From Virgibacillus salarius (lineage in GTDB: Bacteria; Bacillota; Bacilli; Bacillales; Amphibacillaceae), in NCBI RefSeq assembly GCF_039521925.1, contig NZ_BAAACY010000145.1, positions 52,535 through 116,534 of the forward strand: a stretch of DNA of 64,000 nt, written 5' to 3'. The notes beneath the pieces are model-generated. The model had not been told where the DNA came from. It saw only the letters and a program-made list of their open reading frames with translations, and made no database searches. The position numbers and the translations under genes were made by a program. Positions within the stretch are counted from its first letter, which is position 1, and each line of letters opens with the position of its first letter. This document shows, piece after piece, positions 33,701 to 42,120 of the stretch.

Positions 33701-35160
33701 GTATTTTCGGCTCTTCAGGCTATGGGAAATCAACGACACTACTTACATTTTTACTTCGTTTCTCAATGAAGAATAGCCCTGAAAAGATGAACTATTATAT
33801 TTTTGATTTTGGAAATGGAGCACTTCTACCACTACAACAACTGCCACAAACTGGAGATTATTTTCGGTCAGATGACCATAGAAAGATTGAGAAGTTCTTC
33901 ACTTTTATGTCAGCACAGATGGAAGAGCGAAAGCAGTTATTTAGGGATCAGGAAGTTAGTAATATTAAAATGTATAATGCTTTAGTAGAAGAGGAGTTAC
34001 CAATTATCTTTATCGTGATTGATAACTATGATTTAGTAAAAGAAGAATTGCAGGAAATAGAAAATCGCTTTATCCAAATTGCTAGAGATGGTCAATCGCT
34101 TGGTATTTATACAATTCTGACTGCTTCACGAACCAACGCGGTAAAGCATGCGTTGATGAGTAATCTGAAAACAAAAATTGTGCATTACTTGATGGATACG
34201 TCGGATAAATATGCGATCCTTGGAAAAACCGCATATGAAACAGAGGCAATTCCTGGAAGAGTTTATATTAAGAATGAAGAGCCATTTCTTGCGCAAATTT
34301 ATCTGCCTTCAAGTGGCGAAAGTGATGTTGAGGTATTAACAGGCATTAAAGGAATAATTCAACTACTAAATAAAACCTATGTAGATGCTCCGAAGCCAAA
34401 GTCGATTCCGATGTTACCACATAAGTTATCATATCAATCATTTCTTAATCGTTCAGATGTTCAATTGTCTGGACAAACCCCGGCAATTGGCTTGGATGAA
34501 GCAAATGTAAAACCTGTGTATCTGGACTGGCAAACAAATCGACATTGCCTGATTCTTGGCGATGCACAAAAAGGTAAATCAAATGTGTGCAAAGTTATTA
34601 TCCATCGAATGAAGGAGAAAGCTACAATTGGATTATTTGATTCTATTAACCATTCATTAGCAAACTATGTAGAGGAAGATTCCGTTAATTATATGGAAAC
34701 GAAGGAAGAATTAATAACATGGTTGAAAGAAATTGAACGAGAGTTTGAACGTCGAGAGCAAACATATAGGGAAGCTTTGATGGAAAGAAAAACAGCAAAA
34801 ATCTTATTTTCTCCATATATACTTATGATTGACGGAATGAGTAATTTTCAGCAGAAATTGGATACTATGCTCCAAACAAAATTAGCAAATTTTATGAAGC
34901 ATAATAGTCATCTTGGGTTTAGTGTTATCGTCTCTGGTGGTGCGAATGAATTTTCCAAAGGGTTTGATCCATTTACAAATGAAGTCAAACAAGTGAAACA
35001 AGCAATCTTACTCATGAAAAAATCTGAGCAAAACTTGCTTTCATTACCATATACACGTAATGAACAAGAAATTAAAGCAGGTTTTGGCTATTATGTAAAA
35101 AACGGTAACCCAATAAAAATTCAGATTCCACGCTATGACCTTGAAGGGGTGACCTATTAA
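30757..35160 (+). CDS. essC: EssC/YukBA FtsK/SpoIIIE-type ATPase of type VII secretion
   Basis: Motor and conduit of the secretion system, 1467 aa. It has two N-terminal FHA-like domains (about 1-190) and two membrane helices (about 217-255, 'IWLIILPPLMMLIVMGVVAL'). Three FtsK-type ATPase domains follow: D1 Walker A GTTGSGKS (657-664) with Walker B 'HLFLISDEFAEL'; D2 GSSGYGKST (985-993) with 'IFIVIDNYD'; D3 GDAQKGKS (1268-1275) with 'LMIDGMSN'. D1 keeps the D-E pair and is likely the active ATPase; D2 and D3 lack the catalytic Glu, as is usual. It is encoded as one chain, unlike the originally split yukB/yukA annotation. A perfect AGGAGGTGAT precedes ATG 30757. Confidence 0.96.
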   Translation: MEHLWLFYNGSYQYQSLSGLQDILIGNSLSDTITIQSISLDSSKILIRKTGVQKLEVFHGGHFKGEIEPDKPHELNINNQMIKLVYRYQEYQEKDYYIGNHSELIIRDFSLVRHDGSWILQPTNDSVFRNGEIVKGVTPIQYGDKLLHQYIFFSIKKNDILTVYAHNQFSIELTEMKEPTSVMKEKYPSFRRTPRMIYEMPDDKVAFSFPSEEIDDERRGIWLIILPPLMMLIVMGVVALLRPRGIFILISLAMFGTSLITSTVQYFKEKKNQLKKQEKRKRLYTRYLKNKREELYQLSNKQREVLYYHFPSFERMKYLTKEISDRIWERTLVSNDFLRFRIGRARVPSTYDVSVQRSDMSNQEMDDLLEKSQELVAHYKYVNNVPLVIDLSQGSMGMVGKDSIVKKEIQQIVGQLSFSQSYHDIRFVTIFHEEEYKQWEWMKWLPHFQLPHTYAKGFIYNEQTRDQLLSSIYEMLKERDLDEEKGKITFSPHFVFIITNRQLISEHAILEYLEGEHASIGISTIFAADTKESLSEHIHTLVRYIDDQQGDILIQHQKAVHIPFKLDGHQKQDNETFARTLRSLDHQLGMNNSIPEKVTFLQLFQSADIRCLDIANKWRENQSAKSLAVPVGLKGKDDHVLLNLHEKAHGPHGLLAGTTGSGKSEFLQTYILSLAVHFHPYEVAFLLIDYKGGGMAQPFKHIPHLLGTITNIEGSNNFSKRALASIKSELRRRQRLFDLHEVNHIHDYMLLYKRGDAVEPMPHLFLISDEFAELKREEPEFIRELVSAARIGRSLGVHLILATQKPGGIIDDQIWSNARFKIALKVQEESDSKEVLKNGDASKITTTGRGYLQVGNNEVYELFQSAWSGGPYTKDAFGTEDEVALVTDLGLIPLSEVSTEESGARHKKTEIDAVVEEISKVQEELQIRKLQSPWLPPLPQRITKTEDNIVADNAYEIGLVDEPDQQRQTSYLYRVMDDGNIGIFGSSGYGKSTTLLTFLLRFSMKNSPEKMNYYIFDFGNGALLPLQQLPQTGDYFRSDDHRKIEKFFTFMSAQMEERKQLFRDQEVSNIKMYNALVEEELPIIFIVIDNYDLVKEELQEIENRFIQIARDGQSLGIYTILTASRTNAVKHALMSNLKTKIVHYLMDTSDKYAILGKTAYETEAIPGRVYIKNEEPFLAQIYLPSSGESDVEVLTGIKGIIQLLNKTYVDAPKPKSIPMLPHKLSYQSFLNRSDVQLSGQTPAIGLDEANVKPVYLDWQTNRHCLILGDAQKGKSNVCKVIIHRMKEKATIGLFDSINHSLANYVEEDSVNYMETKEELITWLKEIEREFERREQTYREALMERKTAKILFSPYILMIDGMSNFQQKLDTMLQTKLANFMKHNSHLGFSVIVSGGANEFSKGFDPFTNEVKQVKQAILLMKKSEQNLLSLPYTRNEQEIKAGFGYYVKNGNPIKIQIPRYDLEGVTY

Positions 35161-37992
35161 ATGGACAAGGGAATGAAAGCATCCATAGGGTTAAGCATGA
35201 AGGTACTAATTATATTACTATTACCACTTCTATTATTTCGTTATGTGGATAGTCAACCTAGAATTATTCTGGAAGAAGAGTCAAGTATTCGAAGTGTGGC
35301 AATTGTTAATGAAGATACTGGATATGAAAGTGAATTACAGTCGATTAATCTTGGGCATGAAATACCTATCCTATTAAAAGATCAGGAGGATTACTCATGG
35401 ACCGTAGTTAATCGAAGTACAGCAGAGCAGGGGCTTGCTAATAAAAATTACGATGCGATTATGTATATCCCTTCCAATTACTCCAAAAATATAATGACCT
35501 TTAAAGAGAATCAGCCGACAAAGGCATCACTTCATTATGTAATTCAGCCTAATTTGGAAGCGAAGGAACGACAACGAATCCATAGGCAAATGGCGAATGC
35601 TAAAAATATAATTAATCAAGAAATGATATCGTTATATTGGAATTATGTTTCTCAGCAGGTCAATCATATTCGGGATCAGTTTGATTTAATTGTTGAAAAA
35701 GAAATTGCTTTTCAAGATGCAATGTATTCCTTCTATACACCTTCGTCAAAAACATTAGCGTATGAAATAGATGTACATAAATCTAACTTGAAAAACATAT
35801 TAAAGGATACGAGTCAAGTTGATGAGATATCATCAAGCAATGTTCATACTGCTGAAAAAGTCGAAAACAAAATGAAGTCCTTTGCCAAAGCATTAAATGA
35901 ATATAAAGAAACGCAAAAGAAACAACAGCGTTTATTAGAAATATATCTAGATGAAAACCAAGAGGCATTTCATGAAGGATTGACGAGATATCATCAGGCT
36001 CTTGAAGAAAGTATAACTTCAATTGAAGAACAGTTTAAGCAGCAATCGGTGCTATTTAAAGAAAATCGAAATCAATTATTGGGTAATTTTGAACATTTAA
36101 AGAATAATGTAGTACACGGTAGAAACTATGTGGATAAGTGGAATGAAATACAAGCAAAAAAATATGAATTACTTTTATTAAAAATAAATACGTATAAAGA
36201 TAAATTTTTAAACGAACCAAATACTAAACTAGACAAAGCTATACGTAATTTAAAAGGTTTAAAAAGAGATATCATTGATATTCCAACAGCTCCTAATGTG
36301 AATGAAGTTATTACAATTGATTTAGCAAAACTGAGTGAACATATGGCAGAGTTGGGTAAGGCTATTGATCAGTTTTCAGCCGCAAGTGAGGAAGAGCCGG
36401 AAATTCCTAAAGAAGATAAGGCTGACTGGAATAATATAGTCAATAACTTCGCAAAATTAGATACGGAGTTAAATGCTTTAGTAGAATTGCAATCTAACAA
36501 TCCAAATCCTAATGAAATTATTGATGTATGGGAAGAACACGTCAATGAATGGAATAAAACTTATAAAAAACTGATGGATCAGATAGAAGAGCCCATTTTG
36601 AAATTAGTTAACAACATTGAAGAGAAACAAAACAAAATATTAGTAAGTAAAGAAATATCTGATGAAAGAAGGGAGTTTTTAAAGGGTGAGTTTGAAAAAT
36701 TAAAATTGGATAATAAACCACTTATTTCTTTAATTGTGTATTCAGAAGAGTTATCAGTCTACATGAATACATTAAATCAAAAGAAAAAAGTAAATAATGA
36801 CATTTTGAGCGTTTTTGAGAAGGAATTACATACATTAACTACTTTAAATTCAAATTATTATACAAAACTCAATGATGTATTTGGCAAGAATTTAAACGCT
36901 ATTAATTCATCAAAATCAGTAGGAGAAGAAAGGATAGGTCTTAGTGAATTAATTAAAAACACAGAAGATTTATTTGCTTCTTATAATGATAAACTGAATC
37001 AAGGAAAAACAAATATTAAAAGTATTATAGAAGAAATGGAGCTTGGTTCAGCTAATATTACAGAGAAACTACAGAAAATTAACGATCATACCTTTGAATG
37101 GAAGATATCTCCTGTCCTAGAACAATTAGATGGAGAAATGATGGTCGAAATTCAGCAAGGTACCATGTCTGATTTAGAGCATATGGCTGAACTGTTAAAT
37201 AAACTAAATGAAAACCAAAATCAAATAACTTCCTCCACAGAAGAGCTACAGGAACAAGTAAATACGGTTCAGCAGCAATCAGATGAATTAAATAATAAAT
37301 GGTCACAAAACGTTGCTTCATCTGAAAAGGTACGGAATGAAATCTATGATATCCTAGGAAATACAATTGTGGATGGACAAGTAAATCCACTTGTTTTCAA
37401 TTATTTATCAAATCCTGTACAAGTGGAAGGACAGCTGAATGGTCAAGTAAAAGCAGAAACAGAAGATAGGATTCCACCAGTAATAATGTTTATCATTATT
37501 TTATTAAGTGGTTTATTAATTGGTTTTTTAAGTAATTACTATTCCAATACATCCTATCTTGTTCAAGGCGGACTGTTCTTGCTCTTAAATATAGCTGTAG
37601 GGTTGATTATTAGTATTTATGGATTGAACATGTATTCATTAGATAATGCTAGAGCTATGCAATGGTCGCTATTTACTATATTGTTGTTGGTTACCTGTGC
37701 AAACATAGTTCGTGGGGGATTATTTATTGGTCAATTTGTCGGTTGGATAACAAGTATGATGATGATCGTGTTTTTTATTTCACCTTTAGTAGATCTAATT
37801 GTACCGGAGTTTCGATTTAATAATCCGATAACGGATGTATATATTTCTTTACAATATGGTACAGGCGAATCCACCTATTTAGCTATGTTCATACTAGCCT
37901 TAATATCGTTACTCATGTCAGCTCTTATTTACACGATTCAGCAGTTTAAAAATAAGTCTAAGGTGGATGAGGATGAAGAAGAAGCACTTTAG
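35161..37992 (+). CDS. yueB: YueB/EsaA type VII membrane protein
   Basis: 943 aa. One N-terminal membrane helix (about 10-26, 'LSMKVLIILLLPLLLFRYV'), a very long external coiled-coil region (about 170-780), and about five C-terminal helices from residue 775 ('PVIMFIIILLSGLLIGFLSN'). B. subtilis YueB forms surface fibres and is the receptor of phage SPP1; EsaA in staphylococci is its counterpart. The extended ectodomain is low in similarity between species, so phage-receptor use is inference. Its ATG follows the essC stop with no gap. Confidence 0.92.
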   Translation: MDKGMKASIGLSMKVLIILLLPLLLFRYVDSQPRIILEEESSIRSVAIVNEDTGYESELQSINLGHEIPILLKDQEDYSWTVVNRSTAEQGLANKNYDAIMYIPSNYSKNIMTFKENQPTKASLHYVIQPNLEAKERQRIHRQMANAKNIINQEMISLYWNYVSQQVNHIRDQFDLIVEKEIAFQDAMYSFYTPSSKTLAYEIDVHKSNLKNILKDTSQVDEISSSNVHTAEKVENKMKSFAKALNEYKETQKKQQRLLEIYLDENQEAFHEGLTRYHQALEESITSIEEQFKQQSVLFKENRNQLLGNFEHLKNNVVHGRNYVDKWNEIQAKKYELLLLKINTYKDKFLNEPNTKLDKAIRNLKGLKRDIIDIPTAPNVNEVITIDLAKLSEHMAELGKAIDQFSAASEEEPEIPKEDKADWNNIVNNFAKLDTELNALVELQSNNPNPNEIIDVWEEHVNEWNKTYKKLMDQIEEPILKLVNNIEEKQNKILVSKEISDERREFLKGEFEKLKLDNKPLISLIVYSEELSVYMNTLNQKKKVNNDILSVFEKELHTLTTLNSNYYTKLNDVFGKNLNAINSSKSVGEERIGLSELIKNTEDLFASYNDKLNQGKTNIKSIIEEMELGSANITEKLQKINDHTFEWKISPVLEQLDGEMMVEIQQGTMSDLEHMAELLNKLNENQNQITSSTEELQEQVNTVQQQSDELNNKWSQNVASSEKVRNEIYDILGNTIVDGQVNPLVFNYLSNPVQVEGQLNGQVKAETEDRIPPVIMFIIILLSGLLIGFLSNYYSNTSYLVQGGLFLLLNIAVGLIISIYGLNMYSLDNARAMQWSLFTILLLVTCANIVRGGLFIGQFVGWITSMMMIVFFISPLVDLIVPEFRFNNPITDVYISLQYGTGESTYLAMFILALISLLMSALIYTIQQFKNKSKVDEDEEEAL

Positions 37993-38422
37993 TTTACTCG
38001 TTCTAGTAGCTTATTTCTGGTGTAGTCCCGTTTTTGCTGAAGGAAGCGATACACCGGAACCTAATGAATACAAAGAAAAGGAAATAGAAATAAAAAAATC
38101 ATATCAAAATGATGTAAGCAAAAGAGGAGAATTACCAGAGGAACAAAAACATTTAACATTCCAAAAGCAGGATCAAACAGATAGTATGCAGTTAAGGGAG
38201 CAATTATTCCAAATTTCTCGACTAGAAGCAAGTACGATTATAGCAAAAGCAGATCAATTAGCACTTTTTTCAAAGCAAGATCGAAATACTATCCGAAAAC
38301 AAGAGATACAGCCAACGGAAAGTCCGTCCAATATCTTAACTGTATTGATAGTTACTGTGGTCATTATTATTGCTGCAATGTTTTTGCTGATTATTCCAAA
38401 GTACAAGCAATCCCATAATTAA
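37973..38422 (+). CDS. yueC: YueC/EssA type VII membrane protein
   Basis: 149 aa. Signal-like N-terminus ('HFSLLVLVAYFWCSPVFA'), a charged external region, and one C-terminal membrane helix (about 118-139, 'ILTVLIVTVVIIIAAMFLLI'). Size, topology and place directly after yueB fit EssA/YueC. The gene overlaps yueB by 20 bases. ATG 37973 is chosen over ATG 37967 because AGGTGG lies six bases before the former and touches the latter. Last gene of the operon. Confidence 0.85.
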   Translation: MKKKHFSLLVLVAYFWCSPVFAEGSDTPEPNEYKEKEIEIKKSYQNDVSKRGELPEEQKHLTFQKQDQTDSMQLREQLFQISRLEASTIIAKADQLALFSKQDRNTIRKQEIQPTESPSNILTVLIVTVVIIIAAMFLLIIPKYKQSHN

Positions 38423-38441
38423 TTTTATGGGATTGTATTTA
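38408..38441 (+). terminator. Terminator of the type VII operon
   Basis: Perfect 11-bp stem CAATCCCATAA / TTATGGGATTG (38408-38418 with 38425-38435), overlapping the yueC stop codon, then TATTTATTT. Confidence 0.82.
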
Positions 38442-38451
38442 TTTAATCGAC

Positions 38452-39243
38452 TCAACCCCTAATATCAACATTATCTAGCTCTGCTATCTTTTCACTAGTT
38501 AATGTTAGCAATTCCTGACTAGTAGCTCGATGTTTTTCCAGGTATTTTTTAACTAGATAATTGCCAACGGAATAACCCATCATGAATGGATAAAATTGAA
38601 GTCCATAAAGGATGTGATGATGTTTTCTACTTTTTTTTGATAGTTGGTTATGAGGTAGAATATGTTTTTCCCAAAAAACGTTTAACATATCATCTGAATA
38701 TTTACTTGTATAGAATGCTGTATATTTTTCACCTAGCCGTTCACGTACAGCATTTTCTGCCAACCCCTCTAAAATAATCGTGTCTAGTAAAGTATAATCT
38801 GCTTCTTCCTTGGAATAGTTCGTTAATCGACAGGCATGATTATATTCATGCGTAAGTAATGCTTTTATTTCATTTGGTGTATTTGTGTCGGATAAAAATA
38901 AAAAAAGTTTATCTTTAAAAGTTAGCCCAGCCTTACTATTATAATCATCTTTTAACTTACGGTTGGTGGTATCAGATGGGAAAATGAAAATAGGAACACT
39001 AGGGCCATTCCAGAGTCTTTTTAGCTGTTGATAGTCTTCCTCTACGGTTTGCCAAACTTGTTTTTTTATAAGTTGCCTGACTCGTTGTTTTTGTAGTGGT
39101 GGCAGGTACATACCGAATTGGGTTAAGTGGGCATATATTTCATCAGCGTAAGCATGCTCAAAATAATCCTCCATCTTTTCCGTGATTTTCAAAGGGGTTT
39201 TATAGTGCTTTAACAACCATTGATCTGTCCGTATAACTCCCAT
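38452..39243 (-). CDS. YjaZ-like DUF2268 putative zinc protease
   Basis: 263 aa. Gluzincin-like active site 'LLTHEYNHACRL' (H132-E133-x2-H136) and downstream 'ILEGLAENAVRE' (Glu159 as likely third zinc ligand). It has no signal peptide, so it acts inside the cell. B. subtilis YjaZ (261 aa) shares the DUF2268 layout. Target unknown. It is convergent with the type VII operon. Confidence 0.85.
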   Translation of the reverse strand: MGVIRTDQWLLKHYKTPLKITEKMEDYFEHAYADEIYAHLTQFGMYLPPLQKQRVRQLIKKQVWQTVEEDYQQLKRLWNGPSVPIFIFPSDTTNRKLKDDYNSKAGLTFKDKLFLFLSDTNTPNEIKALLTHEYNHACRLTNYSKEEADYTLLDTIILEGLAENAVRERLGEKYTAFYTSKYSDDMLNVFWEKHILPHNQLSKKSRKHHHILYGLQFYPFMMGYSVGNYLVKKYLEKHRATSQELLTLTSEKIAELDNVDIRG

Positions 39244-39373
39244 TTTTCCCCACCCTTACATCATTATTTTGATAGCATATGCGCTTTTTTTATAGACGTT
39301 TCCAGACTATATGTATTTTTGTGACCGAAATTGTTGTATTGTCATAGTCTGACAATGAAAGGAGGACTTTAAC

Positions 39374-40081
39374 GTGAATTATCTTGAAGGATTAGCCGAA
39401 CTTGGAGTTGGAGGTGCACATCCAGGGGGATTGAAGTTGACAAAAGAGCTGTTGAAAAAGGAAAACATTAATGAATCAACAGTGATTTTGGATGTAGGAT
39501 GTGGGACTGGTCAAACGGCGGCATATCTTGCAGGGTTTTACCAATGTGCCGTTACTGCCGTAGATTATAATCAAATGATGGTGGATAAAGCGATAAATCG
39601 ATTTAAGCTACGCAAGCTTCCAGTTCAAACCATGAAAGCAGATATCACGCAGCTGCCACTGAAATCAGAGGAATACGATATGGTTATTTCAGAATCTGTT
39701 ATTTCCTTTACAGAAATTACTCGTGCCCTTTCAGAAATCACTCGTATCTTAAAGCCAGGTGGAGTCTTTATTGCGATAGAAATAGTATGTGAACGCACAT
39801 TAAGGGATCATGAAAAGAGGATGCTAACATCATTTTATGGATTTACGGAAATACAAACAGAAGAAGCATGGAAGCAACAATTGTACCGAGAAGGGTTTCA
39901 TCACGTGCGGGTGGAAAAACCGAAGTTAAAAAAGGAAGAAATGACATTAGAGGATACAAATGATTTCGATCTATCTGAAAAGGTTGATGAAGATACGTTT
40001 GAAGTATTAGTTTTACATGAAGAATTAATGGAAAGGTTCAAAGAAAAACTAGGATTTAGAGTATTTAGATGTAAATTATAA
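39374..40081 (+). CDS. Class I SAM-dependent methyltransferase
   Basis: 235 aa. Motif I 'VILDVGCGTGQTAAYLAG' (about residue 38), acidic residue in 'VTAVDYNQMM', motif II 'EYDMVISESVISFTEI', motif III 'ILKPGGVFIAIE'. The start 'GVGGAHPGGLKLTKELLK' is typical of a Bacillus UbiE-like group of unknown substrate. Start GTG 39374 with AAGGAGGA upstream; no alternative ATG fits before motif I. Confidence 0.85.
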   Translation: MNYLEGLAELGVGGAHPGGLKLTKELLKKENINESTVILDVGCGTGQTAAYLAGFYQCAVTAVDYNQMMVDKAINRFKLRKLPVQTMKADITQLPLKSEEYDMVISESVISFTEITRALSEITRILKPGGVFIAIEIVCERTLRDHEKRMLTSFYGFTEIQTEEAWKQQLYREGFHHVRVEKPKLKKEEMTLEDTNDFDLSEKVDEDTFEVLVLHEELMERFKEKLGFRVFRCKL

Positions 40082-40093
40082 GGCTAGTTTATT

Positions 40094-40225
40094 ATGGGAC
40101 TTCCTAGTACTATCCAGGATGTGGCCTTGTATCTGCTAGTATGTATAATATCAGAGCATCATTTTGATGTCCCTGATAACATGTACACGCTAAAAGAGCT
40201 AATAACGAAAGACAAGTTTAATTAA
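40094..40225 (+). CDS. Small frame of doubtful status (43 aa)
   Basis: From ATG 40094 a frame encodes MGLPSTIQDVALYLLVCIIS and ends in K-D-K-F-N. It looks protein-like in composition, but no Shine-Dalgarno is seen. It may be a remnant of a longer gene or read from the methyltransferase transcript. No family is recognised. Confidence 0.3.
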   Translation: MGLPSTIQDVALYLLVCIISEHHFDVPDNMYTLKELITKDKFN

Positions 40226-40256
40226 GTGAAGAGTATTGTTGAACACGTACTGATTT

Positions 40257-40526
40257 TTATGATGGATCAACTTTGTTCATATGGTTAGAAGTATCGATTG
40301 TAAGTTTTTCGATTAATCGTTTCTTTATGTCGTTATTAGATATATTCTCATTAAAAATTAGAAATGATTTATCTCCATCTTCTATTATGTTAAATGGACC
40401 AGTTTTATTGAAATGGTGATCATTAAAAATCATATCATTTGGGTAATTATCTATTTCGTTACCTTGACTTCCAGTTAAAATGGTAACGAAAATGATTGCT
40501 ATACTTAATCCAGCAATTATTTTCAC
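40257..40526 (-). CDS. Small exported or membrane-anchored protein of unknown function (89 aa)
   Basis: Start GTG 40526, chosen because AGGAGGG lies eight bases upstream; the frame opens earlier without a site. The N-terminus (VKIIAGLSIAIIFVTILTG) is one hydrophobic helix or signal peptide. The rest is hydrophilic with a 'FNIIEDGDKSFLIFNENIS' stretch and an acidic/basic tail. No family recognised. It starts 25 bases after the stop of a 28-residue peptide gene, and the two look like one small operon. Confidence 0.65.
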   Translation of the reverse strand: MKIIAGLSIAIIFVTILTGSQGNEIDNYPNDMIFNDHHFNKTGPFNIIEDGDKSFLIFNENISNNDIKKRLIEKLTIDTSNHMNKVDPS

Positions 40527-40551
40527 CGAGCAATCCCTCCTAAATGAAAAG

Positions 40552-40638
40552 CTACTCATTATTAATTTTCATAGCAACCTGTTTTCCATTAATAAAAGTT
40601 TCCAATATCGTTATGAATATCGAAATAAATTGTTTCAT
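40552..40638 (-). CDS. Candidate 28-residue peptide gene
   Basis: ATG 40638 follows GGAGG at good distance. The peptide has a hydrophobic half (MKQFISIFITILETFING) and a polar end (KQVAMKINNE). It could be a small membrane peptide, a pheromone precursor or a leader for the 89-residue gene behind it. No cleavage signature is obvious, so none of these can be chosen. Confidence 0.5.
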   Translation of the reverse strand: MKQFISIFITILETFINGKQVAMKINNE

Positions 40639-40899
40639 GATGATTAACCTCCCTACTGTTTAGTATTACAATTTTGATTATAGTATCTAAAGGAAGTATT
40701 ACCTATGTATTTATGTGACGTTAGCCTTACAATAATGAAAGGTCAACTTTTTTATATCATGATGATGCACCTTAGATAATTGTAGTACCTTCATTCATGT
40801 ATAGTTTTCTGATCCTTTGGTGTTTCGCTTAGTAGCATATTTACTACCTTCATTTTCATATACGTTAACAAAGAGGCTGTAAAGGAAAGGGGACAGTAT

Positions 40900-41964
40900 A
40901 TGGACTATAAAATAGCTGTTATTCCTGGTGATGGAATCGGTGTTGAAGTGATGAATGAAGCGTTAAAAGTATTGGAAATTATTAATACCAAAGAATCAAT
41001 TCATATTACATATGATATATTTAATTGGAATTCGGATTATTATTTACAAACCAGTCGTATGATGCCAGAAAATGGATTAAAGCAGCTTAAGGAATATGAT
41101 GCGATTCTTTTCGGAGCAATCGGAGATGAAAGAGTACCAGATGATGTTACATTATGGGAACTAATTATGCCAATTCGAAAATCATTTCAACAGTATGTTA
41201 ACTTTCGACCAATTAAATTACTTAAAGGTATGGATACTCCGATACGTAACCAATCCACTAAACCGATTGATTTTGTGCTAATAAGAGAAAACGCAGAAGG
41301 AGAATACTCTAATGCTGGAGGAATAATGTTTGCGGGAGAGCACAGGGAATTGGCGATCCAAAATAATATAATGACAAAACAAGGTGTTACACAAATAGCA
41401 GAATTCGCATTTTCCTATGCGCAAAAGCAAAATTTAACAAAGGTTACGAATGCAACTAAATCAAATGCGATTATTCACTCTATGAAATTTTGGGACAGAA
41501 TTATAGAGGGTGTTGCTGGGGAATATCTAGATATTTCATATGAAAAATATTATATAGATGCATTGGCTGCATACTTTGTACAGCGTCCTCAAGATTTTCA
41601 AGTCGTATTAGCAACGAATTTATTTGGTGATATCCTTTCTGATTTAGGATCTGCAATTGTAGGAGGTTTAGGGATATCCCCTTCTGCAAACATAAATCCT
41701 GGAGGTGAGTTTCCTTCTATGTTTGAGCCGGTTCATGGTTCAGCTCCAGATATTGCTGGAAAAGGTATTGCGAACCCGATTGCTCAAATCTGGTCGTTGG
41801 CACTTTTGTATGAACAATTAGGTAGAAAGGATATCCATGATAAGGTAATAACAACTATTGAAGCCTTATTCATTAACAAGGTTAATTTAACTGCCGATAT
41901 GGGAGGGACGGCGTCAACTACGGAAGTAGGAGATTCTGTTTGTACGATCTTAAAAAGCTTGTAA
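40900..41964 (+). CDS. Tartrate/D-malate dehydrogenase-type beta-decarboxylating dehydrogenase
   Basis: 354 aa, isocitrate/isopropylmalate dehydrogenase family: 'IAVIPGDGIGVEVM', 'LIRENAEGEYSNAGG', 'TKSNAI', 'NLFGDILSDLGSAIVGGLGI' in shortened form, and 'EPVHGSAPDIAGKGIANP'. The 'LLKGMDTPI' segment and the length match tartrate dehydrogenase / D-malate dehydrogenase (B. subtilis YcsA/DmlA, 354 aa) rather than LeuB. No leucine or tricarboxylic acid cycle genes are near. It uses NAD(+) with a divalent metal to oxidise and decarboxylate the 2-hydroxyacid. Monocistronic, closed by a bidirectional terminator. Confidence 0.85.
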   Translation: MDYKIAVIPGDGIGVEVMNEALKVLEIINTKESIHITYDIFNWNSDYYLQTSRMMPENGLKQLKEYDAILFGAIGDERVPDDVTLWELIMPIRKSFQQYVNFRPIKLLKGMDTPIRNQSTKPIDFVLIRENAEGEYSNAGGIMFAGEHRELAIQNNIMTKQGVTQIAEFAFSYAQKQNLTKVTNATKSNAIIHSMKFWDRIIEGVAGEYLDISYEKYYIDALAAYFVQRPQDFQVVLATNLFGDILSDLGSAIVGGLGISPSANINPGGEFPSMFEPVHGSAPDIAGKGIANPIAQIWSLALLYEQLGRKDIHDKVITTIEALFINKVNLTADMGGTASTTEVGDSVCTILKSL

Positions 41965-42036
41965 GAAAAGGGCGGGCAACGCTGAATAACATTTATCAAA
42001 ATCGCAATAAATAATTTAAAACCAGAAAAAAAACGG

Positions 42037-42073
42037 ATGGCTGCAAATGCTAGTTGAGAACATTTGCAGCCAT
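42037..42073. terminator. Bidirectional intrinsic terminator
   Basis: Perfect 13-bp stem ATGGCTGCAAATG (42037-42049) with its complement (42061-42073). On the minus strand it is followed by CCGTTTTTTTT, on the plus strand by T-rich sequence. It serves the convergent dehydrogenase and TetR genes. Confidence 0.92.
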
Positions 42074-42120
42074 TCTGATTTTCTTTAGTAAAATACGACT
42101 GTACTAGTCTCCTTCGTTTG

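Noticed and set aside
37967..37969. ATG 37967 as the start of yueC.
   Set aside because: The only Shine-Dalgarno-like AGGTGG touches this codon; ATG 37973 has workable spacing.
40900..41964. LeuB (3-isopropylmalate dehydrogenase) as the identity of this gene.
   Set aside because: Segments such as LLKGMDTPI and the lack of leu genes nearby fit tartrate/D-malate dehydrogenase better.
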